Notes under the pieces: model-generated
The model's database searches: none
Told to the model about the DNA's origin: nothing
What the model saw: the letters and a program-made list of their open reading frames with translations, nothing else
Source of the DNA: Leclercia sp. LSNIH1
GTDB lineage: Bacteria > Pseudomonadota > Gammaproteobacteria > Enterobacterales > Enterobacteriaceae
Direction: 5' to 3'
DNA length: 64,000 bases
Assembly: GCF_002902985.1 (NCBI RefSeq)
Contig: NZ_CP026167.1
Coordinates: forward strand, 2,418,001 to 2,482,000
Made by a program: the position numbers and the translations under genes
Shown here: one piece after another, positions 56,077-64,000 of the stretch
Layout: every line of letters begins with the position of its first letter
Numbering within the stretch: the first letter of the stretch is position 1

Positions 56077-57527
56077 TCCGCCGTCTCACCCTGATCTTCA
56101 TCCTCCTGCTGACAGGCTGTGCGGCGGTGGCCTGCGCGGTGCAGCTCTGGACCAGCATGCAGTATGGCAACGCCATGGTGCAGCGCCTCTCCGGCGGGCT
56201 GGCGCAGCACATTGCCCAGCGCGAAACCCTGCTGGATGCACACGGGCAGGTGGATCGCTCCCGTCTCAAGCCGCTGTTCGACAGGCTGATGACCTACAAC
56301 CCCAGCGTGGAACTCTACATCCTCTCCCCGGACGGGCAGATCCTTGCCGATGCCGCGCCGCCGGGGCATATCAAACGCCAGCGCCTCGCCGTTGCGCCGG
56401 TACAGCAGTTCCTGAGCGGCGGGATGATGCCGGTCTACGGCGACGACCCGCGCAGCCTGACGGGAGAGAAGGTCTTTAGCGCCGTGCCGCTGCATCAGGA
56501 CGGCGTGCTGCGCGGCTATCTCTACATCATTTTGCAGGGTGAAGAGCTGAACGCGCTGGCGGAACAGGCATGGCAGAAAACGCTCTGGAGCACGGTGCTC
56601 TGGTCGCTGCTGCTGGTGGCCCTTTTCGGCGCGCTGGCGGGCGGCCTGGTCTGGTACTGGGTGACCCGGCCGGTGAAGCAGTTAACCGACGAGGTGAGCG
56701 GCCTGGATCGCGAGAGTATGCACGTCATCAAGCAGCTTGCCACCCAGCCCATACAGACCGCGCCCTCTGATGAAGTGGCCCTGCTGCGCAACACCTTTAT
56801 CGAACTGGCGCAGCAGATTGCCAGCCAGTGGGATCAGCTGGCCGACAGCGACCGGCAGCGCCGGGAGTTTATCGCCAATATCTCCCACGATCTGCGTACC
56901 CCGCTGACCGCGCTGCTGGGCTATCTGGAAACTTTGTCGCTGAAATCGGGTACGCTATCCGCAGAGGAGACGCAGCACTATCTCGCCATTGCCCTGCGTC
57001 AGGGGCATAAAGTGCGCCATCTGTCGCAGCAGCTGTTTGAGCTGGCGCGCCTTGAGCACGGCAGCATCAAGCCCCAGCGCGAGCGCTTTGCTATCGGGGA
57101 GCTCATCTCCGACGTGGCGCAAAAGTTTGACCTGGCGGTAGAGACGCGCAAGCTGCGGCTGCATATCGACGTGCCGCGCCAGCTGCTGATGATCAACGCC
57201 GATCTGTCGATGATCGAGCGGGTGGTCACCAATCTGCTGGATAACGCCATCCGGCATACGCCGCCGGGCGGTGAGATCGGGCTGAAGGTGTGGCTGGAGG
57301 GCGAGCAATTGCAGGTGGAAGTCAACGACAGCGGGCCGGGGGTGGATGAACACCTGCGCGCCGATCTCTTTATGCGGCCTTCAGCGCTGAGCCAGCAGGC
57401 GTCGCGGGATAATCGCGGCGGGCTGGGGCTGTTGATCGTCAAAAGAATGCTGGAACTGCACGGCGGGGGGATCAGGCTGATGGAGGCGGCGAAAGGGGCG
57501 CGTTTTCGCTTCTATGTGCCGTTATAA
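56073..57527 (+). CDS. Sensor histidine kinase paired with the upstream regulator
   Basis: This 484-aa membrane kinase has a first helix at residues 4-25, a periplasmic sensor of about 140 residues with no recognised ligand fold, a second helix near 173-197, then HAMP. The HisKA box is FIANISHDLRTPL with phospho-His272. The ATPase domain has N box NLLDNAIRHTPPGG, G1 DSGPGVDE and G2 GGLGLLIVKRM. The N-terminal LLTGCA resembles a lipobox, but it lies within a transmembrane helix and is probably chance. It is followed directly by REP elements. Confidence 0.92.
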   Translation: MIRRLTLIFILLLTGCAAVACAVQLWTSMQYGNAMVQRLSGGLAQHIAQRETLLDAHGQVDRSRLKPLFDRLMTYNPSVELYILSPDGQILADAAPPGHIKRQRLAVAPVQQFLSGGMMPVYGDDPRSLTGEKVFSAVPLHQDGVLRGYLYIILQGEELNALAEQAWQKTLWSTVLWSLLLVALFGALAGGLVWYWVTRPVKQLTDEVSGLDRESMHVIKQLATQPIQTAPSDEVALLRNTFIELAQQIASQWDQLADSDRQRREFIANISHDLRTPLTALLGYLETLSLKSGTLSAEETQHYLAIALRQGHKVRHLSQQLFELARLEHGSIKPQRERFAIGELISDVAQKFDLAVETRKLRLHIDVPRQLLMINADLSMIERVVTNLLDNAIRHTPPGGEIGLKVWLEGEQLQVEVNDSGPGVDEHLRADLFMRPSALSQQASRDNRGGLGLLIVKRMLELHGGGIRLMEAAKGARFRFYVPL

Positions 57528-57529
57528 AA

Positions 57530-57666
57530 ACGCCGGGTGGCGGCTTCGCCTGACCCGGCCTACAAAACCACAAACCGCACCATCCGTAGGCCCGGTAAGG
57601 CGTAGCCGCCACCGGGCATCAGACAGCACCATTCGCAGGCCGGGTAAGCATTAGCGCCACCCGGCA
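57530..57666. repeat. BIME: three REP units between the kinase gene and artJ
   Basis: CGCCGGGTGGCGGCTTCGCC...CCCGGCCTACA, then CGTAGGCCCGGTAAGGCG...CCACCGGGCA, then CGCAGGCCGGGTAAGC...CACCCGGCA. They form the right border of the two-component insertion and the convergent end of artJ. Confidence 0.88.
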
Positions 57667-57674
57667 AAACAGGC

Positions 57675-58406
57675 TTACTGCGGGAACCACTGGCCGCTGA
57701 TTTTCTGATACGTGCCGTCGGCTTTAATCGCTTTCAGGGCACCGTTCAGTTTCTCTACCAGGGCTTTGTTATCCGGACGAACTGCGATGCCCAGGCCGGT
57801 GCCGAAGTACTGCGGATCGGTCACTTTATCGGTGGCGGTACCCAGCTGCGGGTTGGTCTTCAGCCACTCGTTCACCACCGCGGTATCGCCAAACACGCCA
57901 TCAATACGGCCATTTTTCAGGTCGATAATCGCATTCTGGTAGCTGTCATAGGCGACGGTTTTCACTTCCGGGTGCTTATCCTGGAGGTATTTCTGGTGCG
58001 TGGTGCCGTTTTCCATGCCGATACGCTTGCCTTTCAGCTGCTCAAAGGAGGTGTACTGGCCTTTTTTGGCAATCACCACCGCGGAGTTGGCGTAGTACGG
58101 CTCGGTGAAGGCGACCTGCTTGCTACGCTCCGGCGTGATATCCATGCCGGAGATCACCGCGTCATATTTTTTAAATTTCAGGGACGGGATCAGGCTGTCA
58201 AAGGCGTGGTTAGTAAAGGTGCACTCGGCCTGCATCTGCTTGCACAGCGCTTTCGCCAGGTCGATATCAAACCCGACAATCTGGTTGCTGGCATCCAGTG
58301 ATTCGAACGGTGGATAGGTCGCAGAAACACCGAAGTTGATTTTATCGGCAGCAGAGGCGCCTGCGGCGAAGGTAGCGAGTAAAGCGGCCAGAACTAACTT
58401 TTTCAT
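57675..58406 (-). CDS. artJ: Arginine-binding periplasmic protein ArtJ
   Basis: This 243-aa receptor specific for L-arginine works with the ArtPQM transporter. The start at 58406 gives the signal peptide MKKLVLAALLATFAAGASA, cleaved before ADKINF. Family 3 binding-protein motifs are SATYPPFESLDASNQIVGFDIDLAKAL, with FGDTAVVNEW and YFGTGLGIAVR later. It is transcribed alone, downstream of two ARG boxes, so it should be strongly arginine-repressed. Confidence 0.96.
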   Translation of the reverse strand: MKKLVLAALLATFAAGASAADKINFGVSATYPPFESLDASNQIVGFDIDLAKALCKQMQAECTFTNHAFDSLIPSLKFKKYDAVISGMDITPERSKQVAFTEPYYANSAVVIAKKGQYTSFEQLKGKRIGMENGTTHQKYLQDKHPEVKTVAYDSYQNAIIDLKNGRIDGVFGDTAVVNEWLKTNPQLGTATDKVTDPQYFGTGLGIAVRPDNKALVEKLNGALKAIKADGTYQKISGQWFPQ

Positions 58407-58475
58407 GATGAAGCTCCCGTCTGTCAATCTTGTCATTATGTGCCGTGTCTGCGGCTGGGAGTTACATTGCCACTT

Positions 58476-58514
58476 AATGAATTTATATGCAATAAAAATG
58501 ATTAAATATTAATT
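58476..58514 (-). promoter_or_regulatory. Tandem ARG boxes of artJ
   Basis: Box 1 (58476-58493) contains TGAAT-TTAT-ATGCA and box 2 (58497-58514) TGATT-AAAT-ATTAA, each near the ArgR consensus TGAAT-N4-ATTCA. The two 18-bp boxes are separated by exactly 3 bp, the standard spacing for an ArgR hexamer, about 70-110 bp upstream of artJ. Confidence 0.82.
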
Positions 58515-58524
58515 GAAAAATAAA

Positions 58525-58557
58525 AAAGACGGGAAGGTTTATGGGCTTCCCGTCTTT
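58525..58557 (-). terminator. Terminator of artPIQM
   Basis: AAAGACGGGAAG pairs with CTTCCCGTCTTT (12 bp), and on the minus strand a TTTTTTA tract overlaps and extends past the stem. It lies just after the artM stop. Confidence 0.9.
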
Positions 58558-58579
58558 CTTAAGTCAAACATATGCAGTT

Positions 58580-59248
58580 TTAATTGCGGCGTTCGAAGGC
58601 GAGGGCTCTGCGTTCAACCAGACGCATCAGCAGCGTCAGCAGGCCGTTGACGATGAGGTAGATAATACCTGCGGCGCCAAACACCATCACATCGTAGGTA
58701 CGACCGTACAGCAGCTGTCCGTGGCCCATCACCTCCATCAGGGTGATGGTGTAGGCCAGTGACGTACTTTTAAACACCAGCACCACTTCGTTGGAATATG
58801 ACGAGAGGGCGCGTTTAAAGGCGTAGGGCAGGAGGATCGCCAGCGTATCTTTCTTGCTCATCCCCAGCGCGCCGCAGGACTGCCACTGGCCGTCCGGAAT
58901 GGCGCGGATCGCACCGTAGAAGAGCTGCGTGGTATAGGCGGCACTGTTCAGCGAGAGGGCGAGCAGGGCGCAGAGCCACGGCTCCGAGAGCAGATGCCAC
59001 AGCACCGGATATTCCTGCAGCGTGGGGAACTGGCCCGGGCCGTAATAAATCAGGAAGATCTGCACCAGCAGCGGCGTGCCGGTAAACAGGGTGATATAGC
59101 CGCGCACAATCCACACCAGCACCGGCGTTTTGAGCGTCAGGATGATGGTAAAAATCAGCGCCAGGATCAGCGCCACGATAATCGAGGCCACCGTCAGCGT
59201 CAGGCTGGTATGCAGCCCTTTCATCAGTTCGGGTAAATACTCAAGCAT
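58580..59248 (-). CDS. artM: Arginine importer permease ArtM
   Basis: This 222-aa polar amino-acid permease (HisM type) has the same length as in E. coli. The helices and the conserved SLNSAAYTTQLFYGAIRAIPDGQW segment and EAA-like region (GALGMSKKDTLAILLPYA) are present. It shares base 59248 with the artQ stop, so the two are translationally coupled. It is the last gene of artPIQM. Confidence 0.95.
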   Translation of the reverse strand: MLEYLPELMKGLHTSLTLTVASIIVALILALIFTIILTLKTPVLVWIVRGYITLFTGTPLLVQIFLIYYGPGQFPTLQEYPVLWHLLSEPWLCALLALSLNSAAYTTQLFYGAIRAIPDGQWQSCGALGMSKKDTLAILLPYAFKRALSSYSNEVVLVFKSTSLAYTITLMEVMGHGQLLYGRTYDVMVFGAAGIIYLIVNGLLTLLMRLVERRALAFERRN

Positions 59249-59964
59249 CAGCCTGGTCTCCGTTCAAAACGCGTCGCACGCAGATCAATACGCTTGAGAA
59301 TGTACTGACTGAGCAACGTGATCACCAGGTAGATGGCCGCCGCCACGATGTACCAGGTAAAAGGCTCCTGAGTACGGGTGGCAATGCTTTTGGTTTGCAG
59401 CATCAGGTCGTTAACGCTGATTAAGCTCACCAGCGCGGTATCTTTCAACAGCACCAGCCACTGGTTGCCGAGCCCCGGCAGGGCATGACGCCACATCTGC
59501 GGCATCACCAGACGGAAGAAAATGGCGGTTTTCGACAGCCCCAGCGCCTGACCAGACTCCCACTGTCCCACCGGCACCGCTTTCAGCGCGCCGCGCAGGG
59601 TTTGCGAGGCATAGGCGGAGTAGAGCAGGGAGAGGGCAATCACACCGCACAGGAACGGGCTGACGTCAAAGTTTTCAATCTGCATCTGAATCGGGATCTG
59701 CACCACGCCCAGATTGAGCGTAAAGCCGTCCGACAGCGTCAGCAGCAGCTGCGAGGAGCCAAAGTAAATAAACAGCACCACCAGAATTTCCGGCAGGCCG
59801 CGCAGCAGGGTCACCAGTGCTGAGCCGGCCCAGGCGACAGGTCGCCACTTAGCCGACTCCCACACGGCAAAGATCATCGCCAGCACCAGGCCGATGATCA
59901 GCGCACAAACGGCAAGGCCGACGGTCATCCCGGCGGCGCTTGCTAATGGAAAAATTTCGTTCAT
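59248..59964 (-). CDS. artQ: Arginine importer permease ArtQ
   Basis: This 238-aa permease is the partner of ArtM in the arginine channel; its length equals E. coli Art[21 protein letters not shown] and [29 protein letters not shown] are the typical His/Glu/Gln/Arg permease motifs. It starts six bases after the artI stop. Confidence 0.95.
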   Translation of the reverse strand: MNEIFPLASAAGMTVGLAVCALIIGLVLAMIFAVWESAKWRPVAWAGSALVTLLRGLPEILVVLFIYFGSSQLLLTLSDGFTLNLGVVQIPIQMQIENFDVSPFLCGVIALSLLYSAYASQTLRGALKAVPVGQWESGQALGLSKTAIFFRLVMPQMWRHALPGLGNQWLVLLKDTALVSLISVNDLMLQTKSIATRTQEPFTWYIVAAAIYLVITLLSQYILKRIDLRATRFERRPG

Positions 59965-59970
59965 CAGATC

Positions 59971-60702
59971 TTACTTCTGGAACCATTTGTTGTAGATGGA
60001 ATCGTAGGTGCCATCTTTCTTCACTTTTTCCAGCGCAGTGTTGAATTTCTGCTGCAGCTCGGTGTTGCCCTGACGAACAGCAATGCCAAGACCGGTGCCG
60101 AAGTAGTCTTTATCCGTCACTTTATCGCCCACCGCGGCCAGCTTGTCGTTCGCTTTCAGCCATTCGGTCACCACCGCGTTATCACCAAAGACGGCGTCGA
60201 TACGGCCATTCTGCAGATCCAGACGGGCGTTCTGGTAGCTGTCGTAAGGCACGGTGGTGATTTCCGGGTGCTTATCCATGATGAATTTCTGGTGGGTGGT
60301 GCCGTTCTGCACGCCCACTTTCTTGCCTTTCAGCGCGTCGATAGAGGCATATTTACCCTTCTGACCGATGAACAGGGCGGAGTTCTCATAGTACGGCGTA
60401 CTGAACAGAACCTGCTTCTCACGTTCCGGGGTGATGTCCATACCGGCCATCACCGCGTCGATACGACGGAATTTCAGGCTTGGGATCAGGCTGTCGAAAG
60501 ACTGGTTGGAGAAGGTACAGGTGGCGTCGATCTCTTTACACAGGGCGTTGGCCAGATCCACGTCAAAGCCCACAATCTTGTTATTCGCATCCATAGACTC
60601 AAACGGAGGGTAGGAGGCTTCCGTGGCAAAACGGATGGTCTGTGCTGCGGTGGCAGAGAGGCTAACGCTGGCAAGCAGCGCGGCAATCACTATTTTTTTC
60701 AT
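59971..60702 (-). CDS. artI: Periplasmic amino-acid-binding protein ArtI
   Basis: This 243-aa binding protein is closely similar to ArtJ and probably arose by duplication. The start at 60702, behind an SD-like GAGAGAAC, gives the signal peptide MKKIVIAALLASVSLSATA, cleaved before AQTIRF. ATEASYPPFESMDANNKIVGFDVDLANAL is the family ligand region. Unlike ArtJ its ligand is not firmly known in E. coli. It lies inside the art operon after artP. Confidence 0.95.
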   Translation of the reverse strand: MKKIVIAALLASVSLSATAAQTIRFATEASYPPFESMDANNKIVGFDVDLANALCKEIDATCTFSNQSFDSLIPSLKFRRIDAVMAGMDITPEREKQVLFSTPYYENSALFIGQKGKYASIDALKGKKVGVQNGTTHQKFIMDKHPEITTVPYDSYQNARLDLQNGRIDAVFGDNAVVTEWLKANDKLAAVGDKVTDKDYFGTGLGIAVRQGNTELQQKFNTALEKVKKDGTYDSIYNKWFQK

Positions 60703-60721
60703 TGTCGTTCTCTCGGTTCGA

Positions 60722-61450
60722 TTAGTGAGACAGATAATTTCTGAATGCATCGGTCTGCGGCTCGGCAAAGCAGCGCGCATCCCCTTGCTCCACAATATGA
60801 CCGTTTTCCATATAGACCACACGGCTGGCGGTTTTACGCGCCACTTCCACCTCGTGAGTCACGATCACCTGGGTAATGTTGGTCTCCGCCAGCTCGCGAA
60901 TGATACTGACGATCTGGGCAGTGATTTCCGGGTCGAGCGCGGCGGTGGGTTCATCAAACAGGAGAACCTGCGGCTCCATCATCAGGGCGCGGGCAATGGC
61001 CACACGCTGCTGCTGGCCCCCGGAAAGGTGCAGCGGATAACGGTCGCTGTAGGGCTTCAGGCGCAGACGTTCCAGCAGCTTCTCGGCACGTGCCAGCGCC
61101 TGCTCTTTTGACAGGCCCAGCACGCGGCACGGCGCTTCAATCAGGTTCTGCTGCACGGTGAGGTGCGGCCAGAGATTATATTGCTGAAAGACCATGCCGA
61201 CATTCTGGCGCAGATCGCGGATCGCTTTCTCAGAAGGGGCTTTCGCAAAATTGAAGTGGTTGCCCGCAATATCCAGCGTACCGGAGCGGGGCATTTCAAG
61301 CAGATTAAGGACGCGAAGCAGCGAGCTTTTACCCGCGCCGCTGGGACCAAGCAGAACCAGCGTTTCGCCCTCAGGGCAATTCAGGGTGATGTCGAACAGC
61401 GCCTGGTGTGCGCCGTAAAAGCAGTTAATGCCGTTTAGTTGAATACTCAT
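60722..61450 (-). CDS. artP: Arginine importer ATPase ArtP
   Basis: This 242-aa ABC ATPase energises ArtQM and is the first gene of artPIQM. Walker A is [10 protein letters not shown]-loop [10 protein letters not shown], signature [16 protein letters not shown], Walker [15 protein letters not shown]-loop VTHEVEVA. The upstream region has an inverted repeat AGTTAT-GCAAT-ATAACT (61519-61535) that could be a weak ArgR site, but the match is poor. Confidence 0.96.
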   Translation of the reverse strand: MSIQLNGINCFYGAHQALFDITLNCPEGETLVLLGPSGAGKSSLLRVLNLLEMPRSGTLDIAGNHFNFAKAPSEKAIRDLRQNVGMVFQQYNLWPHLTVQQNLIEAPCRVLGLSKEQALARAEKLLERLRLKPYSDRYPLHLSGGQQQRVAIARALMMEPQVLLFDEPTAALDPEITAQIVSIIRELAETNITQVIVTHEVEVARKTASRVVYMENGHIVEQGDARCFAEPQTDAFRNYLSH

Positions 61451-61687
61451 CGGGGCAGTCTTTACTCATCCAGGCAATCTATAGCAATTGAGGCCGCAAA
61501 TAGTACCGTTGACAGAATAGTTATGCAATATAACTGCGTTAAAAGTTAAATATAAACCGTATCCATACCTAAACATAGCACAAAATAGCGGAAGGGCAGG
61601 TCGACGAGAATAAATGTCGGCATTCCTCGCGAAATGCCAGACATTTTACGGGGTTTTCCCCTGGTTAACGGTCTGAAACGCGCGCGT

Positions 61688-62206
61688 TTAGCGGTTTTCA
61701 ATCGACTGGCGCAGGGTGCCAGCCGGGGCGTGGACAGTGCCGCCCAGGTAGCGCACGTCGTCGATAGCCCAGCACTGACCTTCCCGGATCATCAACACTT
61801 CATCCTGCCAGGTCTGGCTACCCTGCGTCAGCTTGACGCGCAGCGGAATATTTCGCGCATCGGTATTCGGGATGGTCGATGCGCTGGAGACTTCTGCTTT
61901 TTCAGGCGCGGTGGTGCGGCTGGAGAAAGGATCGTCTTTCAGCAGGTTACGGTGCTGCGGATCGCGGCTGGCATCGCTCAGCAGCTGGGCCAGGCCGTCG
62001 CTCAGGTAGGGGCGCAGGGCGGTGAGGTCATTGCTGCGGTGCGTAATGCTGTAGTCATAGAACTGTTGAGCCACGGCATCCGGCCCGCCGGTGATGCAGC
62101 TGCCGCTGCGGGTACCGATGTCCTTAAAGGCCGGGGTGACTGGCGTTGTGCAGGCGCTGAGCAGCAGCGCGCAAGGCACTAAAAGCGTCAAAGCAGAATA
62201 GCGCAT
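61688..62206 (-). CDS. ybjP: Lipoprotein YbjP
   Basis: This 172-aa predicted outer-membrane lipoprotein has MRYSALTLLVPCALLLSACTTP, whose LSAC lipobox places the lipidated cysteine at about residue 19. It is similar throughout to E. coli YbjP (171 aa), including DARNIPLRVKLTQG and CWAIDDVRYLGG. The start at 62206 is preferred over 62230 because it is the conserved one. Its function is unknown. Confidence 0.93.
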   Translation of the reverse strand: MRYSALTLLVPCALLLSACTTPVTPAFKDIGTRSGSCITGGPDAVAQQFYDYSITHRSNDLTALRPYLSDGLAQLLSDASRDPQHRNLLKDDPFSSRTTAPEKAEVSSASTIPNTDARNIPLRVKLTQGSQTWQDEVLMIREGQCWAIDDVRYLGGTVHAPAGTLRQSIENR

Positions 62207-62321
62207 GATGATTTCCTTATTAGGCTGCAATAATTAACTAACCTTTAAATCATAGCGTAACGAGCAGATAATGATTTTGTTCTTAACCGCTTAGGCCCTT
62301 AACCGCGCAAAGGAGATCAGG

Positions 62322-62645
62322 ATGCAATTTTCAACCACCCCCACTCTGGAAGGACAACCCATCAGCGAATACTGCGGCGTGGTGACCGGGGAAGCCATAC
62401 TCGGCGCCAACGTCTTCCGCGACTTTTTTGCCGGCATCCGCGATATCGTGGGTGGCCGCTCCGGCGCCTATGAGAAAGAGCTGCGTAAAGCCCGTGAAAT
62501 TGCCTTCAGGGAGATGGGCGAGCAGGCGAAGGCGATGGGGGCTGACGCGGTAGTGGGGATCGATATCGATTACGAAACCGTCGGCAAAGATGCCAGCATG
62601 CTGATGGTTAGCGTCAGCGGTACGGCGGTGAAAACGCGCCGATGA
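62322..62645 (+). CDS. ybjQ: YbjQ family protein
   Basis: This 107-aa protein is the same length as E. coli YbjQ (DUF74/YbjQ-like fold, pentameric in known structures, sometimes annotated as heavy-metal binding without firm proof). Conserved parts are [37 protein letters not shown] and [13 protein letters not shown]. The SD is AAGGAG. Its last bases overlap the amiD start. Confidence 0.94.
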   Translation: MQFSTTPTLEGQPISEYCGVVTGEAILGANVFRDFFAGIRDIVGGRSGAYEKELRKAREIAFREMGEQAKAMGADAVVGIDIDYETVGKDASMLMVSVSGTAVKTRR

Positions 62646-63472
62646 AGCAGGCTTTTGCACCCCTCCTGCTGGCGCTGCTGCTGGCAGGCTGTGCGGCAGA
62701 AAAAGGGATTGTCGAGAAAGGGGCCTATGAGCTGGACACCCGGCGTCAGGCGCAGGCGGCCTATCCGCGTGTTAAGGTGCTGGTTATCCATTACACCGCC
62801 GACGATTTTGACAGCTCGCTGGCCACCCTGACCGATAAAAACGTCAGCTCCCACTATTTGATCCCGGCGATCCCGCCCCTGCATAAAGGAAAACCGCGGA
62901 TCTGGCAGCTGGTGCCGGAGCGGGATCTGGCCTGGCATGCCGGCGTCAGCTTCTGGCGTGGCGCCACGCGTATTAATGACACCTCTATTGGCATTGAGCT
63001 GGAAAACCGCGGCTGGCAAAAAATTAACGGCCAGAAACGCTTTGTTCCCTTCGAACCGGCGCAGATCGCTGCCCTGATCCCACTGGCGAAAGATATTATC
63101 CAGCGTTACGACATCAAACCCCAGAACGTGGTCGCCCACGCGGACATCGCCCCGCAGCGCAAGGACGATCCCGGTCCGTTGTTCCCCTGGCAGGCGCTGG
63201 CGCAGCAGGGGATAGGCGCCTGGCCGGATCCGGCCCGGGTGGCGTTTTATCTGAACGGGCAACCGCCTTATCAACCCGCAGACAGTGCCACACTCCTCAG
63301 TTTATTATCTCGCTACGGATATGATGTTCCAGATAATATTTCGCCCGCACAACAAAAGCGCATTATTATGGCTTTTCAGATGCATTTCAGACCGCAATTA
63401 TGGAATGGTGTTTCTGATAGAGAAACAATTGCTATCGCCGAAGCGTTACTTGAAAAATATGGCCAGGGATAA
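62642..63472 (+). CDS. amiD: N-acetylmuramoyl-L-alanine amidase AmiD
   Basis: This 276-aa outer-membrane lipoprotein cuts the amide bond between MurNAc (or anhydro-MurNAc) and L-alanine. Lipobox LLAGC gives a lipidated cysteine near residue 17. The Amidase_2 zinc ligands are visible in [16 protein letters not shown] and [17 protein letters not shown], and the C-terminal peptidoglycan-binding helical domain is [12 protein letters not shown]. It overlaps ybjQ by four bases (ATGA). Confidence 0.95.
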   Translation: MKQAFAPLLLALLLAGCAAEKGIVEKGAYELDTRRQAQAAYPRVKVLVIHYTADDFDSSLATLTDKNVSSHYLIPAIPPLHKGKPRIWQLVPERDLAWHAGVSFWRGATRINDTSIGIELENRGWQKINGQKRFVPFEPAQIAALIPLAKDIIQRYDIKPQNVVAHADIAPQRKDDPGPLFPWQALAQQGIGAWPDPARVAFYLNGQPPYQPADSATLLSLLSRYGYDVPDNISPAQQKRIIMAFQMHFRPQLWNGVSDRETIAIAEALLEKYGQG

Positions 63473-63725
63473 GCCTCGACTATCACTATTGAGGTAGTTT
63501 TCTCTGTATCGACCTTAAGATTAATCTTAGGTTCATTTGTGATTCATTTTTAGTTAATTGACTTAAAATTACCCGAATATAATATGTGCATATAGCTTGC
63601 TAACTATTAGGTAGAGCAAATATTATTTGATAGTCATTCTCAGCAAAATTATTTTGAATTATCTGTTGCGACGTTTCTGACGCAGTGGGCTGCTTTATCC
63701 ATAAAAAAATTAAACAGGCATAATA

Positions 63726-64000
63726 ATGTTAAACGTATACTGTAAAAATAATCGACCGAAAAAGGCGATTGACGCCCTTGTTGCCGCTACGGCGGATTAT
63801 CCTGAAAAAACATTAAAAAAATGGCAGAAAATTATTACCGCCGATTCACAATATGTTCATGTGATGGTCAGCGGTGAAATCGAAATTCGTCGTAACTCTG
63901 ACGAGTTAAGTATGTTTACCATGCGTCAGGCCGGATTTTTAGGCATCTCAGCCATCTATAACACCGCCTCCCGCATGTACGGTCTGGTACGCGATACCAC
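63726..64000 (+). CDS. Crp/Fnr- or IprA/YaiV-like regulator (3' end outside window)
   Basis: An open frame from the ATG at 63726 runs to the window end (about 91 residues). The visible part (LKKWQKIITADSQYVHVMVSGEIEIRRNSDELSMFT...GFLGISAIYNT) resembles the N-terminal cyclic-nucleotide-binding-like jelly roll of YaiV/IprA-type transcription regulators, with GEIEIRR as the typical strand. The C-terminal HTH, if present, lies outside. The 253-bp AT-rich region upstream (63473-63725) should hold its promoter. In K-12 ybjS follows amiD, so this gene is an accessory one. Confidence 0.6.
   Translation, partial: MLNVYCKNNRPKKAIDALVAATADYPEKTLKKWQKIITADSQYVHVMVSGEIEIRRNSDELSMFTMRQAGFLGISAIYNTASRMYGLVRDT

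Noticed and set aside
56115..56126. Lipobox-like LLTGCA at the start of the sensor kinase
   Set aside because: It lies in the first transmembrane helix of a two-helix histidine kinase; lipidation is unlikely.
61519..61535. ARG box upstream of artP
   Set aside because: AGTTAT-GCAAT-ATAACT is symmetrical but matches the ArgR consensus poorly, unlike the clear tandem boxes of artJ, so it is not listed as a feature.

Overview
The window is chromosomal DNA of an enteric bacterium (Enterobacteriaceae, probably near Enterobacter, Lelliottia, Leclercia or Cronobacter; the genus cannot be fixed from sequence reading alone). The backbone keeps the Escherichia coli K-12 gene order from iaaA to amiD: iaaA-gsiABCD, rimO-bssR-yliI-gstB-dacC, deoR-ybjG-mdfA-ybjI-ybjJ-rcdA, ybjL-ybjM-grxA-nfsA-rimK-ybjN-potFGHI-ybjO-rlmC, artJ, artPIQM, ybjP-ybjQ-amiD. 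Protein lengths match the E. coli proteins almost residue for residue. Relative to K-12, the c-di-GMP genes pdeI/dgcI and the small genes ybjH and ybjC are missing. REP/BIME elements of the GCCGGGTGGCGC type sit at many gene borders.

Four accessory blocks interrupt this backbone. (1) Between gsiD and rimO (6.2-17.1 kb): a nitroreductase, a DJ-1/PfpI protein, a GNAT, an unrecognised 187-aa protein with a 57-aa neighbour, and a complete gfrRABCDEF system. In gfr, a LevR-type sigma-54 activator controls a mannose-family PTS and two SIS-domain deglycases for fructoselysine/glucoselysine. A near-perfect -24/-12 promoter (TGGCAC-N5-TTGCA) precedes gfrA. (2) Between dacC and deoR (22.5-30.3 kb): a tightly coupled two-gene operon of unknown function, beside an MFS exporter and a divergent LysR regulator. 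The operon encodes a 1228-aa protein with an N-terminal acyltransferase fold and a C-terminal APH-like kinase fold, plus a 484-aa helical protein. This is the best candidate for an undescribed system. (3) Between rcdA and ybjL (36.9-43.7 kb): a DUF2239 gene with two matching palindromic operators, then a carotenoid cluster crtE-idi-crtY-crtI-crtB with convergent crtZ. It is predicted to make zeaxanthin but lacks crtX. (4) Between rlmC and artJ (55.4-57.5 kb): an OmpR-type two-component system bordered on both sides by REP clusters.

Most genes form co-transcribed units: the glutathione importer gsiABCD with isoaspartyl peptidase; putrescine importer potFGHI; arginine importer artPIQM with separate artJ behind two ARG boxes; the coupled crt genes; and a PAP2 phosphatase-ybjG pair downstream of a PmrA-like box, suggesting undecaprenyl-phosphate or lipid A remodelling under PmrA control. 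Perfect stem-loops follow both binding-protein genes gsiB and potF inside their operons, as expected where the binding protein is made in excess. No tRNA, rRNA, CRISPR array, insertion sequence or prophage gene was seen.
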